In this document: positions 53,577-64,000 of the stretch, piece by piece
Numbering within the stretch: the first letter of the stretch is position 1
Layout: each line of letters starts with the position of its first letter
Assembly: GCA_036925085.1 (NCBI GenBank)
Contig: JAUPFP010000001.1
Coordinates: forward strand, 6,266,722 to 6,330,721
Direction: 5' to 3'
From: Brachycybe producta
Lineage: Eukaryota > Arthropoda > Diplopoda > Playtdesmida > Andrognathidae
Length of the DNA: 64,000 nt
Position numbers and translations under genes: made by a program
The notes under the pieces: model-generated
The model's database searches: none
Seen by the model: only the letters and a program-made list of their open reading frames with translations
What the model was told of the DNA's origin: nothing

Positions 53577-54580
53577 TCACACTGCTTGAGAAATACTTTT
53601 TAATTCATCTTCCCAAATTGATTTCATTTCACTGTCAATGAATTTGTAGTGTGTTCCAACATGGCGTTTCACATTTGTCCAAATCATCTCGATAGGATTT
53701 AGGTCACAGTGATATGGATGCAATCGAATAACATGTCCATGTTTCTTTGCTAGCTCATCAATTGCATAGCATTTTTTGAATTTGATTGCTTCGCCAGGTT
53801 TAATAGTGTGAGCTTCACCATATTTTCTTTATAAGGAATGCCGTGTCTAGTTAGCCATGCTTGAATGTCACTTTTTTGTGCTCATAATTGGAGCTTTGTC
53901 AATTTGTACACTATGGTAAGGTGCATTGTCCATTATAATAACACTATTGGGTTTTTATGTTTGGCAATAATTGTGTTTTGAACCATAATGTAAAGTTTTC
54001 AGAGTTCATTTCAGAATGGTAATCACCCACTTTTGTTTTTGATTTAAAAAACAGGGATGCACTAGGAATAAATCTATCTTTTGATACAGCATGGCAAACT
54101 GTGTTAGTGTGTTCCTTTGCTAAGTGGAACTTCAGGTCCAGTTGGAATAGATGAAATATTCAACCAGGTTCTTCCTGCATGGTATGAAGTGTGAATGGAT
54201 GATTCATCGAGATAAATGATTTGTGGATGTGGAGTTGCAGGTTGAATTTTTTTCATTTTATAAAGGTACTTTTGCCTTGCTGCAACGATATGAGGTTTTT
54301 CTAAAAGAAAAGCTCTTCCATCTACCTTCTTCCATCGAAAACCAAGTTCATGCAATATCTTTTTGGTGCTGGACACATGCCTTCCATATGACATCTGCTT
54401 TACCATTTCTGCATTAATAGCAGAAGCAATTGGAAATTGCTTATTTCTGTAAAAGTCATGAACAATTTGACGCACTATATTCTTGTCAAAATTGTCCAGT
54501 TTTGTTCTGAAAAAGTTCATAAGTGCGGTTCTATTTTTAAAATCTATTTCAATATCGCGAATTTCTAACTCTTATGTTAA
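53577..54580 (-). pseudogene. IS630-Tc1-mariner-type transposase, broken
   Basis: Read on the minus strand, the 5' part (54520-54104) has a helix-turn-helix-like region (V-R-Q-I-V-H-D-F-Y, then S-Y-G-R-H-V-S-S-T-K-K-I-L) and the first catalytic block I-Y-L-D-E-S-S-I-H. After a frame change, I-I-M-D-N-A-P-Y-H-S gives the second Asp (about 53895-53935). H-P-Y-H-C-D-L-N-P-I-E-M-I-W gives the third acidic position (about 53690-53735), and a stop follows at 53577-53579. All three catalytic acids are visible, but several frame breaks between the first and last make it non-functional. Terminal repeats were not identified. Confidence 0.85.
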
Positions 54581-54584
54581 GCTC

Positions 54585-54950
54585 CATTGAGAATGCCCAA
54601 ATAAGAAGAAAAAACATCCATTAAATTGCTATTAAAAATACCTAAAAATAAGTTTAGATAAATATTTGCATGAGTGGGAAATGAATATATTTTAAAGAAT
54701 GCAATAGTTTATTTGAAACTAGAAAAATAAAGGAAGTCAATAACAGCATCTGCCTTGAAAATGCTGTTATTTGAATGAGTAAAATTTAAAAAATAACGTG
54801 TATTATCTTTGGCTAACACCAAAGTAAAAAAAAAGAAGGGGAAATTGCATTTTTAAAATTTCTTTGACATTAAAACACTTTCAGTTTGTAAATCTGTGCA
54901 GTCTCATGTCAGTTAAAACTTCACAATATTTTAACTGCCACAATTTTCGA
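54585..54950. other. Spacer, nothing seen
   Basis: AT-rich DNA between the transposase pseudogene and the minisatellite. If the transposon is complete, its 5' end should be here, but I could not place it. Confidence 0.35.
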
Positions 54951-54954
54951 AAAA

Positions 54955-55460
54955 CATGAATTACTGCCAACCACCACAAATGCCAAATGAAACAAGCACC
55001 AAACTGAATAAAGTTTAAACAGAACAAACGCCAAAAACTTGGCACTTATTCAATTTGCCGTTTGTTCAATTTGTTGCTTATTCAGTTTGACTTTTTTTTT
55101 CAATTTTTTGCTTACTTAGTTTGGCGTTTTTTTTTTTTTAAATTTTTTGTTTATTCAGTTTGGTGTTTGGTCAATTTTTTGCGTATAAAGTTTGCCATTT
55201 GGACAATTTTTAGCGTATAATGTTTGCCATTTGGACAATTTTTTGCATATAAAGTTTGCCATTTGGTCAATTTTTTGCGTATAAAGTTTGCCATTTGGTC
55301 AATTTGGCGCGTATTCAGTTTGCCGTTTTTTTTTCTTCAATTTGTTGCTTTTTCCGTTTGGCGTTAGGTCAATTTGGTGCATATTCAGTTTAATATTTGG
55401 TCAATTCGGCACTTATTCAGTTTAGCGTTTGGTCAATTTGCCGCTTAATCAGTCGTCTAG
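54955..55460. repeat. Degenerate minisatellite with internal inversion
   Basis: Forward units such as GTATAAAGTTTGCCATTTGG plus TCAATTTTTTGC (about 32 bp, each made of two similar halves) and TATTCAGTTTGGCG-type half-units fill about 55040-55455. The first part, 54955-55035, has the same words inverted (GCCAAATGAAACAAGCACCA, AACTGAATAA). T-runs interrupt the array. Confidence 0.75.
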
Positions 55461-55464
55461 TGCA

Positions 55465-58400
55465 TTACTTTTTTTTTTCATTATGTACTTTGGTGCAGTA
55501 GAGAGCACATTTGCATTGTTTTTAAAGTGCATCATGGTGTGAACCAGGCACCTTACTCCTTTGGACTTATTAATTTTTGTTATCAGTTTCATCTGTTTGA
55601 AACACTTATTATATACTTAAGTTTTGAACATAAATTGTAGCCATTCATTGTTTTTTTTTTGTTTTTTTTTACTTTTGAATTTTTTTTTATGTCTTATTAA
55701 AAGTTATTATCTAGTTGTGATGATCGTTTTAGATAATTTCAAATTGAGTATTTAGTAGAATCATGGAGCATTAAGTACGGAGTTATCAGTGATGAAGATC
55801 GCTGATCATGAAACCTAAGCTCCCCTTTTTTCTTTAGGAGTAGTACCTTTACCTGAACCCACCTCCCCTTCCCTCTCTGTTTTTTTTATTATTATTAAAA
55901 TAATGTGTCCCCCCCCCCTTTCTTCGTATTTTTTATGAACTGTCTTGAACCTCAAAAAAACGGGAGAGAGTCGTATTATAAGGAGAGACGCTCGAGATCG
56001 ACATCATGATTCGGAGCCACATTCTGTCCTTATCAAAGTGTAACATCTTTTTACATTATTATAATCTATTGGCAACAAACTAGAAATCGATAGTTGTTAG
56101 TTATTACATTAACATTTATGGCCAAACAGCTTTTTTTTTTCTTTTACAAAAGGAGAACAAGAAAAAAAATCACTTTAGCTCGAAGGTATAAATACAAGAC
56201 TAGTGAGCACTTGATAATTATCACAGTGAGGAAAACAGGAGGCGCGCACATCTTATACACAATACAGTACTTAGAAGTAATTTCTCCTTCATTCAAAACT
56301 AATATAAAGAGGAGGCACTTAAATAATCAAGAGTCATTATCCCTGTTTACAAAAAAAAAAAAACACAAAAACAATGCAATTCGTTTCAACAAAGATTGTC
56401 TAGTCTAAATATCTACTTTATAGTAATCTGTTATCCGATTCGATTTTATCCATTATTTTTGTCTTTAACAATCAACATGCGGTGGCGGTGGCGGCGGCGG
56501 CGGCACTCTTCGAAAACGAGCCGTTTCGAATGAACTTGGCCGTGGCCGTCAAGAGCCATCAGTGACGCCTACCACCACATTTCTCTGCCTAAAGGGCAAA
56601 TCTGGCATCATCATCATCATCATGACCATTATACACTACATGAAATATGCAAATACTTAAATGTCAGTTGCTCGTAAAATTTCCGAAACCCGAACTACAA
56701 CATAATAATACGACTATACACGGAATCGTACATCTTGAGACTAGACTCAAAAATAAACCTTAATAGGCACATGTCAGCTGATCTGTTGTTTTTTTTACCC
56801 TCTAATATAAGTTTTTATGTTTCTGTGTTACGTTTGTTGCGACTGTATAATTCTCTACGTCACTTGTACATAGTACATACCGGACACAATTGTAACATCT
56901 TCCGCTGACATTATTGTCACAGCGAATGACGAAATTGTTTTTTTTTTGTATTCTGTTGTGCGTTTGTGGCAGTTTTCTTTTAATTAACCTCTATGGAATT
57001 CTTGTTGGGAGCTGTCACAAATGCTATTCCGCGGTGTCGCAACAAGTGATTAACAATTTTACAACTTTTGAGAGTTGCTGGCGATTGCGTGGTTTTTAGT
57101 GCCGAAACAGGCCACCAACTTCGTTCAGATATAACTAATACTTAGTTATCATAACACATACTTGTACACACCCTCAAATTTTTTTTTTTTTAGATTTATC
57201 ATTTTGTCTTTTAAGGCCTTCAGATTGAAGAGCTTCATCATGCATATATGTAGAAAAGAGTTTTATCAACTACAAAGTCAAGTGGACAAGAGGACATTGG
57301 CACATTCAAAATGCCAAATCAGGGTGGTCGAAATGACAGTACATGAAGAAACCAGTCTTTTGAAAAGCATAAAACAGCTTTGTATAAAACGCACCTTCTA
57401 GTACTACAGTGTGTGGTCATGGAACAGGAGCAGTTATGTAGTCAATGACCTGTGCTTTTGAGAAATGAAAACATCCTACCTTCCAAAACTAATAGCTACC
57501 ACGTGTCCGACGATTTTAAATTGACGATTAAAAGCGATTAATGTAACTATGGGTCTGATAAGGTTTAGGTATCAACCATTTTTTGGTACGTTTCCCCAAA
57601 TCATTTCCTGTATCGGAAGCTCTAAAATGAGTATGGAGCGGATGACAAAGGATTGCTAACCGGAGGCAAGCATTTCGCCTCCCTTTTTACTTGAAGTCTT
57701 CTCGTCAACAAGACTTGGGACCTGCCTGGGCACCCCTTACTTGTCACTCAGTGGACCACCTACTGACTTCTTTATAGCCTTGGAGAAAATATATTTATCT
57801 TATTATTGGGAATAATACTATACCTGGAATTGACAGACAATTTCAACATTTAAGTATCCCAATTTTGATAAACGAAATAATTTTATGTCGACCATAAAAG
57901 AATTAAAAACGTAGTTAAAGCATTTGATACAGTGGTAGTTGAAAATCTTATTTCAGATGAAAGGGTTTTCTCAAAACCAGAAATTGAATCATTTCATTTC
58001 TTGTGTTTTTTTTATCTTTTGTCATTTTAAAAATGTTTTACTAACTTTTGAAATAGTTCATTTTTGCAAAAACTATTAAAAATTGTCCTACTATATTTCA
58101 GTGATTCCTACACTTGAGTTTTACCATGAGTTTTACTAGATGTGCCGCGAAGTTTTAGATAAAGTAGGAAACAACATTCAATGTTTTAATATAATTTAAT
58201 ATGTTCAAATACATTTTAACTTTCTTATTAGATAATAAAAGGAAAATAATTTTTTTTTCTATTATAGATAATCTTTAAGAGGCCTGTATAGTAGGTTTAT
58301 TTCTGAAAAATATTCATAAAGGGTGCCTCGCATTGTAGTTTATTATGTATATAGGACGTTATGGTTATTTATAATATGAGGCTATGGATATACAGCTTAT

Positions 58401-58575
58401 TATGTGGGGATGTATTAGAAGCTACAATTGACGTAAATTTTTTCCGCCATCTTGGATGTCCGTTAGTCTGATAGAAATCACAAACGTAAGTAACTTGGCT
58501 TTTTTCTAGCAAATTTTTGTAAATTTTTGAAAAAAATAAATAGATTTTTTAAAATAAGATTTTTCTTTTTAAAAC
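55465..58575. other. 3.1-kb stretch without a supported gene
   Basis: It contains a C-run near 55911, a GGC-rich tract at about 56479-56505, and a CAT repeat near 56593-56612. On the minus strand the GGC tract reads as a proline run after S-S-F-E-T-A-R-F-R-R, ending at a stop, which looks like a protein C-terminus. However, an in-frame stop lies immediately upstream and no acceptor site is visible, so I do not call an exon. Open frames at 56094-56408, 56914-57099 and 57162-57401 have no recognisable content. Confidence 0.4.
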
Positions 58576-58925
58576 TACGTCGTTTTCCATCGAAGCGGTG
58601 GAAAAATGGCGTCGTTTTCGTTTTCGTTGCTATGAAATCCAACTATGAAATTATTCAATAATTTCGTAATTTTAGTGATCATTTCGTACAAAATCTTTAT
58701 TTTACAACGAAATTCTCGTTTTGTCACATGTAGTTGTCCTTGTATCTGGAAGAAATAGTCATGTTTCTCGGAAAGATGTAGTTCTTCCGAGTTTTTCGTT
58801 TTTTTCATACAAAACGATGTTACTTTGTCGACTGCATCTCTCACAAGCATATCCCTTGCAGCAAATGGGCATTTTACTTCTATCAACCCTTCTGAACCTA
58901 TCGTCCCATCGGGCGTGGCCCAAGG
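58575..58925 (-). pseudogene. YqaJ-type nuclease domain fragment, copy C
   Basis: A third, short copy from L-I-E-V-K-C-P-F to H-V-T-K-R-E-F, matching copy B at an offset of about 463 bp. It is fused on the right, in the middle of the GGGCGTGGCC region (about 58921), to the end of copy B. On the left it breaks from the family after C-G-A-A-A-T-T-C-T-C-G (about 58708). It is a remnant of an unequal duplication. Confidence 0.8.
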
Positions 58926-59575
58926 TCTGTGTTTGCTGCTCGTTTTGTGGTTGACTGCCTCTGTTGTTCCTTTCTAGCTGCAATCGCTTCCAATTTCCAT
59001 TGTGGGTCTCGCACAGTTGATCTTCTTTTCACTCTTGAATCCACAATTTCTGGGAGCATACAGTCGTAATAGAAATTACGAAGCTGTAGTTTCATGTGTT
59101 TCTCCCAGAAATCATCATTTCTGTAAATTTTCTCCACAGTTATAGATCCTTTGTGGTCCAAATGACGAAAATGCAAAATTCTCGTTTTGTCACATGTAGT
59201 TGTCCTTGTATCTGGAAGAAATAGTCATGTTTCTCGGAAAGATGTAGTTCTTCCGAGTTTTTCATTTTGTTCAAACAAAACGATGTTACTTTGTCGACTG
59301 CATCTCTCACAAGCATATTCCTTGCAGCAAATGGGCATTTCACTTCTATTAACTCGTCTGAACCTATCGTCCCATCGAGCGTGGCCCCAAGGTCTGGTTC
59401 TTCGGTGTCCACAAATAAGCAACAGTCCTGAACGCTTTCTTCGAATCGGTTTTCGAACTCCTGAATCGCACTTGTTTCGTTGTCAATCTCCCACTTTATT
59501 TCAGGGACATATTTAAGGTTTCTGTGGTAGAGAATTCTCAGGACTAATTTGTCACATGGTGTGTATTTTTTTTGT
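58898..59575 (-). pseudogene. YqaJ-type nuclease domain pseudogene, copy B
   Basis: This segment matches copy A at a constant offset of about 880 bp and contains the same order: L-G-A-T-L-D-G-T-I (the proline before the catalytic Asp is changed to Leu), L-I-E-V-K-C-P-F, Y-F-F-Q-I-Q, then V-E-K-I-Y-R-N-D-D-F-W in a shifted frame. The one-base deletion after W-T-T-K is at the same place as in copy A, so the damage predates the duplication. Confidence 0.82.
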
Positions 59576-59702
59576 TTGGAGATGACCCCAAAATTGCATG
59601 TGGGTGAGGAAATTGCTAGGCAGGGGAAAGGCTAGTTTGTGAAAGGTTAGGTTAGGTGAAGGATTGGGGAGCACCGGGTGCCTTAAATTTCTTTTTTGGA
59701 CT

Positions 59703-60483
59703 CTAAAAATTAGAATATAACGAAATTAATTTATTTTTTAATTTATGGATAATTATATAATTACTAACGTCTTTGTTTCTTGCAGTTTGTTTTGCATGTT
59801 GAAGTACTGTGTTTGCTGCTCGTTTTGTGGTTGACTGCCTCTGTTGTTCCTTTCTAGCTGCAATCGCTTCCAATTTCCATTGTGGGTCTTGCACAGTTGA
59901 TCTTTTTTCACTCTTGAATCCACAATTTCTGGGAGCATACAGTCGTAATAGAAATTACGAAGCTGTAGTTTCATGTGTTTCCCCCAGAAATCATCATTTC
60001 TGTAAATTTTCTCCACAGTTATAGATCCTTTGTGGTCCAAATGACGAAAATGCAAAATTCTCGTTTTGTCACATGTAGTTGTCTTTGTATCTGGAAGAAA
60101 TAGTTATGTTTCTCGGAAAGATGTAGTTCTTCCGAGTTTTTCATTTTTTTCATACAAAACGATGTTACTTTGTCGACTGCATCTCTCACAAGCATATCCC
60201 TTGCAGCAAATGGGCATTTCACTTCTATCAACCCGTCTGAACCTATCGTACCATCGGGCGTGGCCCCAAGGTATGGTTCTTCGGTGTCCACAAATAAGCC
60301 ACAGTCCTGAACGCTTTCTTCGAATCGGTTTTCGAACTCCTGAACCGCACTTGTTTTGTTGTCAATCCCCCACCTTATTTGAGGAACATATTTAAGGTTC
60401 CTGTGGTAGAGAATTCTCCGGACTAATTTGTGTCTATTTTTTTGTTTGGAGATGACCCCAAAATTGTTCGTGTACTGTGGCAT
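59703..60483 (-). pseudogene. YqaJ-type nuclease domain pseudogene, copy A
   Basis: The minus-strand frame 60483-60019 has I-R-W-G-I-D-N-K-T-S-A-V-Q-E-F-E (the W-G...E block), L-G-A-T-P-D-G-T-I (catalytic Asp) and L-I-E-V-K-C-P-F (catalytic Glu and Lys), then Y-F-F-Q-I-Q (Gln block). These are the landmarks of the YqaJ/lambda-exonuclease fold. After W-T-T-K a one-base deletion ends the frame, and the rest (V-E-K-I-Y-R-N-D-D-F-W, F-Y-Y-D-C-M-L-P-E-I-V) continues in the next frame at 60055-59753. YqaJ proteins are often multi-copy and element-associated in invertebrates. The start is probably missing, so this is a 3' portion of a longer protein. Confidence 0.85.
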
Positions 60484-60489
60484 ACTGTT

Positions 60490-63400
60490 GACTACTGGGT
60501 TGTGGATTTTACTAGGTGTGCCACGACTTCTTCAAGCAAAACTAAAAGTTCGCCCAGCATGTGCATCAATTTTGAGTTCCTCAAGATATGATCATGATAT
60601 TTCATTTTGTGTCATGTGGTTATCATTTTGTTAATGAAATTCTTTGGAGGCAGTTTGTATTTTTACGTTTTTTATGACTTTTGCGATTTTTTTCTGTGGC
60701 TTTCCTATTTTTTTTAAAGAAACCTTTAATTTGGCATTTGCGTAATGATCCGGCCAGCACTATGTTTTTCCATTGGTCCCATTATTTGAGTAGGCCTACT
60801 CGACGGCCCAACGATCGCTGAACCTGTCATCAATGACTTTATATTATAATTTTTGGGCCAACATTAAGTGGACCATTGTTGGTTCCAATGGCGCGCAACC
60901 CTGAGGAAGGGCTATGGTTGCTGAAGCCTCCCAAGACAAGACAGTTCAGGGATCATACCCCATCCTCTCCCGAGATATCAAATTAGCCCCCCTCCCCAGA
61001 CCACAATCCTGGTTGTTCTACAGGTTGGTTCATACATATTTACTAAATGGGCCAAAACATTGTCGCCAACTGCCATCGTTTTGCCAACATAAATTCGTAC
61101 ATTGAGCCAACATATGTTGTGCTACTTGGGATGCATATTAATAAAAGTAGATTTCTCTGAAGGTGAAGTTTGGCTACTGAAAATGCAGTAGTGAGAGATA
61201 GATGCAAAGAGGTCAATATGTGACTGAACAACATCCTCCTCTTTATGTTATCAACTTATTACCAAAAAAAAAATTACCATGGGGCACATTACAAAGTTGT
61301 ACTTGGGATGCCAATATATATTGCCAACATTAAAAGTTCCGTGACTGTTTGCACTTCATCATAATCTTGTTAAAAGTTAACACGACAACAGCAACAAAAA
61401 TACATTTATATTAAAATATGTATACTTGTATTAAATGCAACAACTATTATTCTACATCATTAAGAAGAAGAAGAAGAAGAAAAAAAAAATAGGTGTAACG
61501 TTTATGTTACCCACCACCACATTGCTTGAATGAAACAAAAAAAAACCTGTTCATATTTTTTTTAATACTTTTGTTGTGGAGTGCCAAAAAAAGGGCGCTA
61601 AATTCTACTTTATTTCAGCCTCCTGTCAGTATTAGTATGGGGTGTGTACAATTTTTATTGTATGGCGCCAAATGTTTAAAAAAAATATACAGGGTTCTCT
61701 CTTATCATAAATATGATAAATTAGTAGATTATTAAGAACCTCTGCCCTCTTCTTATTAGATGAAATTAAATTCGATTTAAAATAGAAAGTGGCAATAAGT
61801 TAGTTTTACATTACGTGAGATGGATCAATAGTTAATTAAGGGCGTTTTAAATTAAAAAAGGGAAGGTAATAATTTTGAACTATTGCAAAATATGCAAATG
61901 AACGAGAACAATGAAAGAAAACTCTTGATTATTCAACTTTTTAGACAGAAACACTAAGAAGAAATTGGATGGGACGAAAGGGTTTTAGAAACTAGAATAG
62001 TAAATGAATCATTTCATGTTCATGTCTTTTTGAATTAGAATTTTTTTATGTTCAATATTGTTTTAATTTAAATTTTTAAGTTAATTTTTCGTGCTTCATT
62101 TTCGTTTTTTTCACTTCGAGTTCGGCCAAAATATACAGAAAAATAATTCAAAATCAATCAGTACCTTTCTTAATACCGGTTATTCAATTTCGACTGTATT
62201 TGTCTGGTGTAAATTCTGTCTTAATATTAAAAGGATGTGTTTTGAAATTTTTTTTTTTTTTGATATCTTTTAAAAAGGGATTTTTATTTTTGTTGAAAAA
62301 TGTCATTTTTAATAGTATCTGCCATAAATTCTCAAGTCTCCAACTGTGATTATTTCCCTTATATTTCTGGAGGTATTCTAACATTATCTAAACCATTTTT
62401 GTTTCAAGTAGCCCTTTAAGCGCTTAGTCTGAAAGTATAAGCTATAAAAGGCTTTTTTTTATTATCATTATTATAAAAATCTTTTAAGGCAAAACAGATG
62501 ATGCACCTGTAGGATCTTAAATGAATTTGCAATCTTTAGTTTTTTAAGAAAAAAAGTTTTCTCACGCAAAATGCGCCACCGTTTAAAACTCATGAATTGA
62601 AATGAGATAAATACAACAAACGTGAAATTGTGTAAAAATAACAAAACCACCACCAACATTTCTAAAAAAAAAATATTTCATGTAATGCATGCTTATACAT
62701 TATATTGCAGATTAAAATTAAAATAAATAGAACCCTCTCATAATTAGTTTCACAGAAATATACAAAGTGTGTCTCCCAAAAAATGTATATTTTATTTTCA
62801 TATTTTATAAATGATCCATGATCTCAAATTTTCTAAATGGTGGCCATTCTCATCAAGGCATTGCTGACAATACTAAAAAACTGATCTGCAAACATTAATT
62901 AACGCATTTCTTCATCTGTTTTCAAAATTTTTTTTCTGTTTCTCTCCATAATTGTATAAATGGCAAGTAACCGAAATGAATTGTCGCACAATTACAATAT
63001 GTTGATTAATGTTTGCTTGATGATGGCAATGGAGGGCAGTTTGAAAACTTCAGATATTAATGCATTATTTGAACACTAGCAGTGGAGCCCGTCCTAGGAC
63101 GGTTTATCTTTAATTTAAAATTTGAAAAATATACTTTAAAAAAAATATTTTTATATATTTTATATGATTGCACTATTTGTTTTTAATAATATAGCTTATA
63201 CCCCGTCCCAACGTACGTATGTACAACTCAGGGCTTTTATAGTAATCGCCGAAATTTATGCAATTCAATTTAAATGTTAGTAATCTATCACATGCAACTC
63301 TTTTTATATAGTATAAATGTTAGTAACCTTTGAACGTTATGTTACAAATTTACAAACAAGGAAACTATATTTAATCCATTTAATACAATAATATATATTA

Positions 63401-63555
63401 AATATTAATAAAACATTGTAAAATTGATAAAATTAAATTTAAAGAAAATAAATATAGAAGTTATTAACAACCAAAGTGTGTATACCTTTTAGGGGACATT
63501 CTGTATGTTCAAAAAAATAATCTAATATGAAGAGTGAATTAAATTCAAAATGCAT
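60490..63555. other. 3-kb stretch without a supported gene
   Basis: Only simple sequence is evident, such as an AAG run at about 61463-61482 and a short palindrome CCGTCCTAGGACGG at about 63088-63101. One part (about 61980) belongs to the dispersed TTTAGAAACTAGA family. The open frames lack recognisable domains. Confidence 0.45.
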
Positions 63556-63563
63556 TAATCTTT

Positions 63564-63746
63564 GCTTAGACTTTGTTTCCATTGGGGGGAAAATTTGAAC
63601 TATTTGAAAATTTCTACTGGTGTAAGATAGAAGAAACGAGACTACCGCTCATGATAGTGAATAGGTAGGGGCCACGTGTGTTTATTTTTCACCAGTTGAA
63701 ATTTTCAAAAGTTAAATTTTCACCCCAGTGGAAACAAGGCATTAAG
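63564..63746. mobile_element. Small foldback MITE
   Basis: The left arm, CTTTGTTTCCATTGGGGGGA then AAATTTGAAC and TTTGAAAATTTCTACTGGTG, pairs with the right arm, whose reverse reads CCTTGTTTCCACTGGGGTGA then AAATTTAAC and TTTGAAAATTTCAACTGGTG. The loop is about 60 bp. No coding sequence or clear target duplication is present. Confidence 0.7.
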
Positions 63747-64000
63747 TTTAATTGTTTTTTTTTTAAATGGCAGAATTTTAAAAACTACAAAATGTAAATT
63801 AATAAAACACAAGAATAATTTTTACTATCCTGTAATAAAATATTGATAAATTGATATTTTTGATAAAACTTTAAAATCTAAATGAAATTCATCACATTTT
63901 GATGTTGAAATACTGAAAAAAGTTGATTTTTTTTAATTTTGAAAAGTTGATAATTTTGATTTTGTGATTATGTGAGTGAACTTTCTACTTTCTTTGTCAT

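Noticed and set aside
56460..56620. C-terminal exon of a minus-strand gene ending in a proline run
   Set aside because: An in-frame stop lies directly upstream and there is no acceptor site. The GGC tract alone can produce this appearance.
58721..60395. Plus-strand frames (77, 109, 71 and 109 codons) over the 59-60 kb region
   Set aside because: They are antisense to the YqaJ copies, whose catalytic motifs are unmistakable on the minus strand.

Overview
The window is animal nuclear DNA, most likely from an arthropod. It is AT-rich. Its genes are split by GT-AG introns, it has no bacterial-style gene packing, and every kilobase carries transposon debris. Two spliced plus-strand genes could be rebuilt exon by exon with consistent reading phases. 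Everything else that codes belongs to mobile elements, all decayed. The arthropod placement rests on a transposon-associated protein family at 32.8-33.5 kb that I associate with arthropod genomes, and on the style of the ankyrin gene. No search was run.

Layout. 0-2 kb: hairpin-rich sequence and a TG microsatellite. 2.1-2.7 kb: an interspersed repeat with a second copy, inverted, at 19.5-20 kb. 4.2-4.6 kb: tail of a LINE reverse transcriptase. 5.2-8.1 kb: a 2.7-kb inverted-repeat element with a nested MITE, followed by a small foldback element. 9.1-10.0 kb: a 15/17-bp minisatellite. 11.8-28.5 kb: a large ankyrin-repeat gene of 31 exons and about 1924 residues. 30.2-31.6 kb: a LINE fragment joining an SGNH-esterase region to an endonuclease start. 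32.2-33.5 kb: two further repeat-type reading frames. 34.0-39.9 kb: a P-element/THAP9-like transposase pseudogene with long inverted ends, an LTR-like insertion, and an internally deleted THAP-bearing relative. 40.0-50.2 kb: a complete NOL6 (Nrap/Utp22) gene of 21 exons. 50.5-52.3 kb: Ty3/gypsy-like gag remnant. 53.6-54.6 kb: IS630-Tc1-mariner-type transposase pseudogene. 55.0-55.5 kb: a second minisatellite. 58.6-60.5 kb: a tandemly duplicated, frameshifted YqaJ-nuclease pseudogene. 60.5-64 kb: mostly featureless apart from one foldback element.

The most interesting locus is the ankyrin gene. It is built from six successive copies of a four-exon cassette. In every copy the second exon is exactly 201 bp and the third exactly 102 bp. 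A long acidic exon follows, carrying a 21-bp coding repeat and ending in a Dpy-30-like helix pair, and then a diverged seventh cassette. The two cellular genes are tandem on the plus strand but have no evident functional link: NOL6 serves small-subunit ribosome assembly, and the ankyrin/Dpy-30 protein looks like a scaffold. Introns of both genes act as landing sites for MITEs, several with intact 8-bp target duplications.
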